The translations under genes and the position numbers were made by a program. A model generated the notes under the pieces. That model had not been told where the DNA came from. It searched no databases and was given only the letters and a program-made list of their open reading frames with translations. Shown in pieces: positions 61,528 through 64,000 of a DNA stretch of 64,000 bases. Source of the DNA: Pedobacter nutrimenti (GTDB lineage Bacteria > Bacteroidota > Bacteroidia > Sphingobacteriales > Sphingobacteriaceae); NCBI RefSeq assembly GCF_003208655.1, contig NZ_QKLU01000001.1, positions 744,001 to 808,000 on the forward strand, read 5' to 3'. The number at the start of each line of letters is the position of its first letter. Positions within the stretch are counted from its first letter, which is position 1.

Positions 61528-61902
61528 TTACGGCCGAGACAGCAAACCTTCTTTAGTTAAAAGGTCCTCATGCTGAACAACATAACTTAATGCTGCTTTC
61601 ACAATTTCATTAAGATTGACCCCCATCTTTCTGGCCAACAACGCAGTATCTGAATGGAGTTTCTCAGAGACCCTTACATTAAAGGATCCTTTGTATGCCT
61701 TATCCGGAGCTTTACCCAGTTCTTCACACATCATCAGATAATCCGTAATCGCTTCCTGAAAAGCGTTCTCCAGCGCTGTAACAGATGTACCTTCAAAAGT
61801 GATCAAATCATTTATTCCATGGATTTTACCAAAGAATACCCGGTCATCGGCACTGAATTCTACCGAGCCGATGTAACCTTTATATTCAAAATAGTTCTTC
61901 AT
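61528..61902 (-). CDS. hicB: HicB-family antitoxin
   Basis: 124 residues. N-terminal HicB domain (YKGYIGSVEFSADDRVFFGKIHGINDLITFEGTSVTALENAFQEAI) resembling an inactive RNase H fold that binds the toxin, and a C-terminal ribbon-helix-helix (FNVRVSEKLHSDTALLARKMGVNLNEIVKAALS) that binds DNA. It overlaps the toxin gene by 17 bp and should repress the operator upstream. Confidence 0.92.
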   Translation of the reverse strand: MKNYFEYKGYIGSVEFSADDRVFFGKIHGINDLITFEGTSVTALENAFQEAITDYLMMCEELGKAPDKAYKGSFNVRVSEKLHSDTALLARKMGVNLNEIVKAALSYVVQHEDLLTKEGLLSRP

Positions 61903-62149
61903 AATCCTTACAGTTAAGCTGTTGTATCACCAAATCAATTTGATATGCTTTCAAAATATTTCCGGGATGAGGCTCATGCAAACTAATCACCTTTTTATTC
62001 CTGTTGGCAAATTTTCTTCTTGACCCGCCTGTTTTACCCTTGCTTATTTCTTCGTACCCAAAATGACTTAATACCCTGGTTAATTCCATCCAGCTAAAGT
62101 CTCTTGGCTTTGAATAAAAGCGCTTTAATAATTTGTTTATTTTAGTCAT
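61886..62149 (-). CDS. hicA: HicA-family mRNA-interferase toxin
   Basis: 87 residues from ATG 62149: SWMELTRVLSHFGYEEISKGKTGGSRRKFANRNKKVISLHEPHPGNILKAYQI is the HicA fold of the GSR(R/V)KF subgroup, with the later His-rich LHEPHPGN. The catalytic His-Ser pair of other HicA types is changed to Arg here, as in that subgroup. It is first in the operon, followed by hicB, the usual order. Activity not tested. Confidence 0.9.
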   Translation of the reverse strand: MTKINKLLKRFYSKPRDFSWMELTRVLSHFGYEEISKGKTGGSRRKFANRNKKVISLHEPHPGNILKAYQIDLVIQQLNCKDYEELF

Positions 62150-62150
62150 A

Positions 62151-62199
62151 CAAATATACTCAAAACACTCTAAATGCAACTAAAAAATAGTCGCATTTA
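62151..62199 (-). promoter_or_regulatory. hicAB promoter with HicB-type operator
   Basis: Minus strand: TTG (62179-62177), 18 bp, TATATTTG (62158-62151), a near-perfect promoter ending two bases before the hicA ATG. TAAATGCAACT (62171-62181) and AGTCGCATTTA (62189-62199) form an inverted repeat with one mismatch and a 7-base spacer, covering the -33 element; this should be the HicB operator. Confidence 0.65.
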
Positions 62200-62335
62200 A
62201 AATACCAATTAAACTATTATCCTTACTGTAATAAATCTATATCCAAAAAACGACATACAGGTCATTTAAAAATAATATCCAACCGGCCTGTAACTACCCT
62301 GAGCCATTACCGTCAAAAAGAAAAACCAAATCTAA

Positions 62336-63553
62336 ATGCTAAAACCTAGCCTGATCATCTCCCTACTTCTGAGCTCCTTTAATCTTTTCGCAAAACCGGG
62401 CCTTCCCAGTGACAGTTCCCTGCTCGACAGCCTGGTCAAAAAGAAAACTTTTCTTTTGACCAATGGTAATTTTAACGGCCCGGGCTGGGATATGCTTCGG
62501 GATGAAATCAAAAAAGTACAATTTGTAATGGTCGGAGAACAACACGGAATGGCCGAGATCCCCTACTTTACAGGAAAAATAGCCGACGATTTCAAACCAA
62601 AAGCCCTTGTTATTGAAATAGACCCTTACTCGGCCGAAGCTTTGAAAAAACTGGCCCTCAAACCCGATACCTGGCCAGCTTATTTTAAGGAAAGGCCTTA
62701 TGACATGGCTTTTTACAGCTGGCAGACCGAAATGGAACTGGCCAGAAAAATGCAGCTTCAAAACATAGACATCTGGGGACTTAACGAAATAAATTTTCTG
62801 GGCATGGAACGCTTTTTTACCGATCTGGCTGCCCTTACCAAATCTGCAGATAACAAGAAATGGGCACTTTCGATGGCAAAAACGTATAAAGAACACGACA
62901 AACCGATCTTTACAGATGAAAAAAGATTTGGGGAATTTGCTGCCTATACCTTAAAAGCAGCCACCATTGACTCTATGGTGACCCGTTTTCACAACGAAAG
63001 CCCAGCCAGTAAAAGAATGCTCAACAACCTTAAACTAAGTATTCCGGCATTTGCGAACAACTACCCAATGCGTGTCAACCTGATGAAAAGAAACTTACTG
63101 AATTACCTGTCTCCAATTCAGACCAAAGATTCCATAAGCCTTCCCAAACTACTTTTCAAATTTGGCGCTAACCACGTTAGCCGTAGTAAGGACATGCTCA
63201 GGGTATATGAAATGGGCAATCTGGCAGACAACCTCGCCGATGCCGCAAATAAAAAGACCCTCCATATTCTCATTGCAGGCAAACAAGGTACTTCCAATTT
63301 TATGGCACCGGTAAACAACAGTGAGGCCATAAAACCTTATATCTGGGTTAAAGATGATGATCTGTCTTCCCTTCATTATTTTTATAACCAGGTTAAAGAA
63401 AACCAGTGGGTAATTTTTGACTTAAGGCCCTTGCGATCGGCACTCGAAAGGAATAAGATCCAGATCAAAGACCCTGATCTTAAGAAATTCATTACCGGCT
63501 TTGATGTGATTGTGTTTTTTGACAAAGTCAGCGGCAACAAATTTATAGAATAG
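62336..63553 (+). CDS. Exported EreA/ChaN-like protein
   Basis: 405 residues with signal-like N-terminus (LIISLLLSSFNLFAKP) and the EreA/ChaN-type fold: VQFVMVGEQHGMAEIPYFTGK (His and Glu of the metal or heme site), ALVIEIDPYSAEALK, and KFGANHVSRSKDM with a further His. The superfamily includes erythromycin esterases, heme-binding ChaN and Tiki/TraB proteins; which of these it is cannot be told. Followed 25 bp later by the HAD gene. Confidence 0.75.
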   Translation: MLKPSLIISLLLSSFNLFAKPGLPSDSSLLDSLVKKKTFLLTNGNFNGPGWDMLRDEIKKVQFVMVGEQHGMAEIPYFTGKIADDFKPKALVIEIDPYSAEALKKLALKPDTWPAYFKERPYDMAFYSWQTEMELARKMQLQNIDIWGLNEINFLGMERFFTDLAALTKSADNKKWALSMAKTYKEHDKPIFTDEKRFGEFAAYTLKAATIDSMVTRFHNESPASKRMLNNLKLSIPAFANNYPMRVNLMKRNLLNYLSPIQTKDSISLPKLLFKFGANHVSRSKDMLRVYEMGNLADNLADAANKKTLHILIAGKQGTSNFMAPVNNSEAIKPYIWVKDDDLSSLHYFYNQVKENQWVIFDLRPLRSALERNKIQIKDPDLKKFITGFDVIVFFDKVSGNKFIE

Positions 63554-63578
63554 CCACAGGGAAACTTACCTTTGCGGC

Positions 63579-64000
63579 ATGAATTCAGAAATTGCCGTTA
63601 TTTTTGATATGGATGGGGTGATCTGTCATACCAATCCATATCATTCCCTTGCCTTCCGTGAGTTTTTTGCCAGCCATCAGCTTTTCCCCACAGAAGAAGA
63701 ATTTGCACAGCACATGTTTGGCAAAAGCAACAGTTACATCCTAAGCCATTTTTTTAAAAGAGCAATAAAGGGTGAAGAATTCAAACAAATGGAAGAAGAA
63801 AAAGAAAGTCTTTTCCGTAAACTCTATGGGCCGCATATAAGCCCCATAGCAGGCATCATGGATTTTATAAACGAGCTTCATCAGAACGGAGTTAAACTTG
63901 GCATTGCCACTTCTGCCCCGGTGGCCAACCTCAATCTGATTTTAACAAAAGTGGCCTTAAGGGATAAAGTAGGCTCCATTCTGGCCAGTGAAGATGTTAA
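63579..64000 (+). CDS. HAD-superfamily hydrolase (beta-phosphoglucomutase-like), 3' end cut
   Basis: Starts ATG 63579: MNSEIAVIFDMDGVICHTNPYH with motif I (DMDGV) of HAD phosphatases, cap domain, and motif II (GIATSAP). The frame is open to the window end, so about one third is missing. Could be a sugar-phosphate phosphatase or beta-phosphoglucomutase. Confidence 0.88.
   Translation, partial: MNSEIAVIFDMDGVICHTNPYHSLAFREFFASHQLFPTEEEFAQHMFGKSNSYILSHFFKRAIKGEEFKQMEEEKESLFRKLYGPHISPIAGIMDFINELHQNGVKLGIATSAPVANLNLILTKVALRDKVGSILASEDV

Noticed and set aside
1-64000. CRISPR arrays, tRNA or rRNA genes, insertion sequences, prophage
   Set aside because: No regular repeats, cloverleaf-like sequences, transposases or phage structural genes were seen by reading; a dedicated search was not possible.

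Overview
The window is one continuous stretch of chromosome from a Bacteroidota bacterium, most likely a Sphingobacteriaceae member close to Pedobacter. The grounds are a SusC/SusD pair, several TonB-dependent receptors with carboxypeptidase-like N-termini, Bacteroidota-style promoters (TTG, 18-20 bp, TAnnTTTG), few Shine-Dalgarno sequences, and low-to-moderate GC content. The genus is an inference. I saw no rRNA, tRNA, CRISPR array, insertion sequence or prophage. The first gene (ThiF/MoeB-like) and the last (HAD hydrolase) are cut by the window edges.

Region 1 (0-11 kb) is a polysaccharide-utilisation-type locus. It holds a GH109-like exported NAD-dependent glycosidase, a small beta-sandwich protein, SusC, SusD, a LacI-family regulator and an N-acetylhexosamine-1-kinase-like enzyme. 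Three copies of the palindrome CAAACGTTTG lie in the divergent GH109/SusC promoter region. A fourth, with the same extended flank, lies 34 kb away before a small membrane-protein gene. Together these suggest uptake and breakdown of alpha-N-acetylgalactosamine-containing glycans under LacI control.

Region 2 (11-18.6 kb) has a LytS-type histidine kinase followed by a degenerate partner that has lost its histidine, then a COG0523 metallochaperone, a C1-family peptidase, a thioesterase, a histone-H1-like 59-residue protein, a YncE-like propeller and a fatty acid hydroxylase-like protein.

Region 3 (18.6-30 kb) is a tight seven-gene minus-strand run: histidine kinase, PAP2 phosphatase, PepSY-like protein, second PAP2, TolC, membrane-fusion protein, RND pump. 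A TonB receptor is divergent. No response regulator accompanies the kinase.

Region 4 (29.7-41 kb) is the most unusual. It contains a membrane-anchored DnaC/IstB-like ATPase convergent with a PAS-LuxR regulator, and a candidate peptide-secretion locus. The latter comprises a double-glycine leader peptide, a C39-peptidase ABC exporter, a rhomboid protease, a methyltransferase and an XRE regulator. A nearly identical 21-bp element sits over the promoters of both the peptide and the exporter, which suggests one regulator controls both. Next to it are two small minus-strand genes divergent from a five-gene operon (unknown protein, membrane protein, histidine kinase, response regulator, PAP2).

Region 5 (41-50 kb) carries a CBS-domain histidine kinase, two tandem acidic paralogues, small envelope proteins, and an alpha-oxoamine synthase overlapping a TetR regulator. 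Region 6 (50-58 kb) has an M28 peptidase, an AraC regulator, a TonB receptor and a type-B carboxylesterase. Region 7 (57-64 kb) has a RidA-like protein lacking the usual catalytic arginine, a Crp/Fnr regulator, a YXWXPGYW protein, a HicAB toxin-antitoxin pair with a clear operator, an EreA/ChaN-like protein and the truncated HAD hydrolase.
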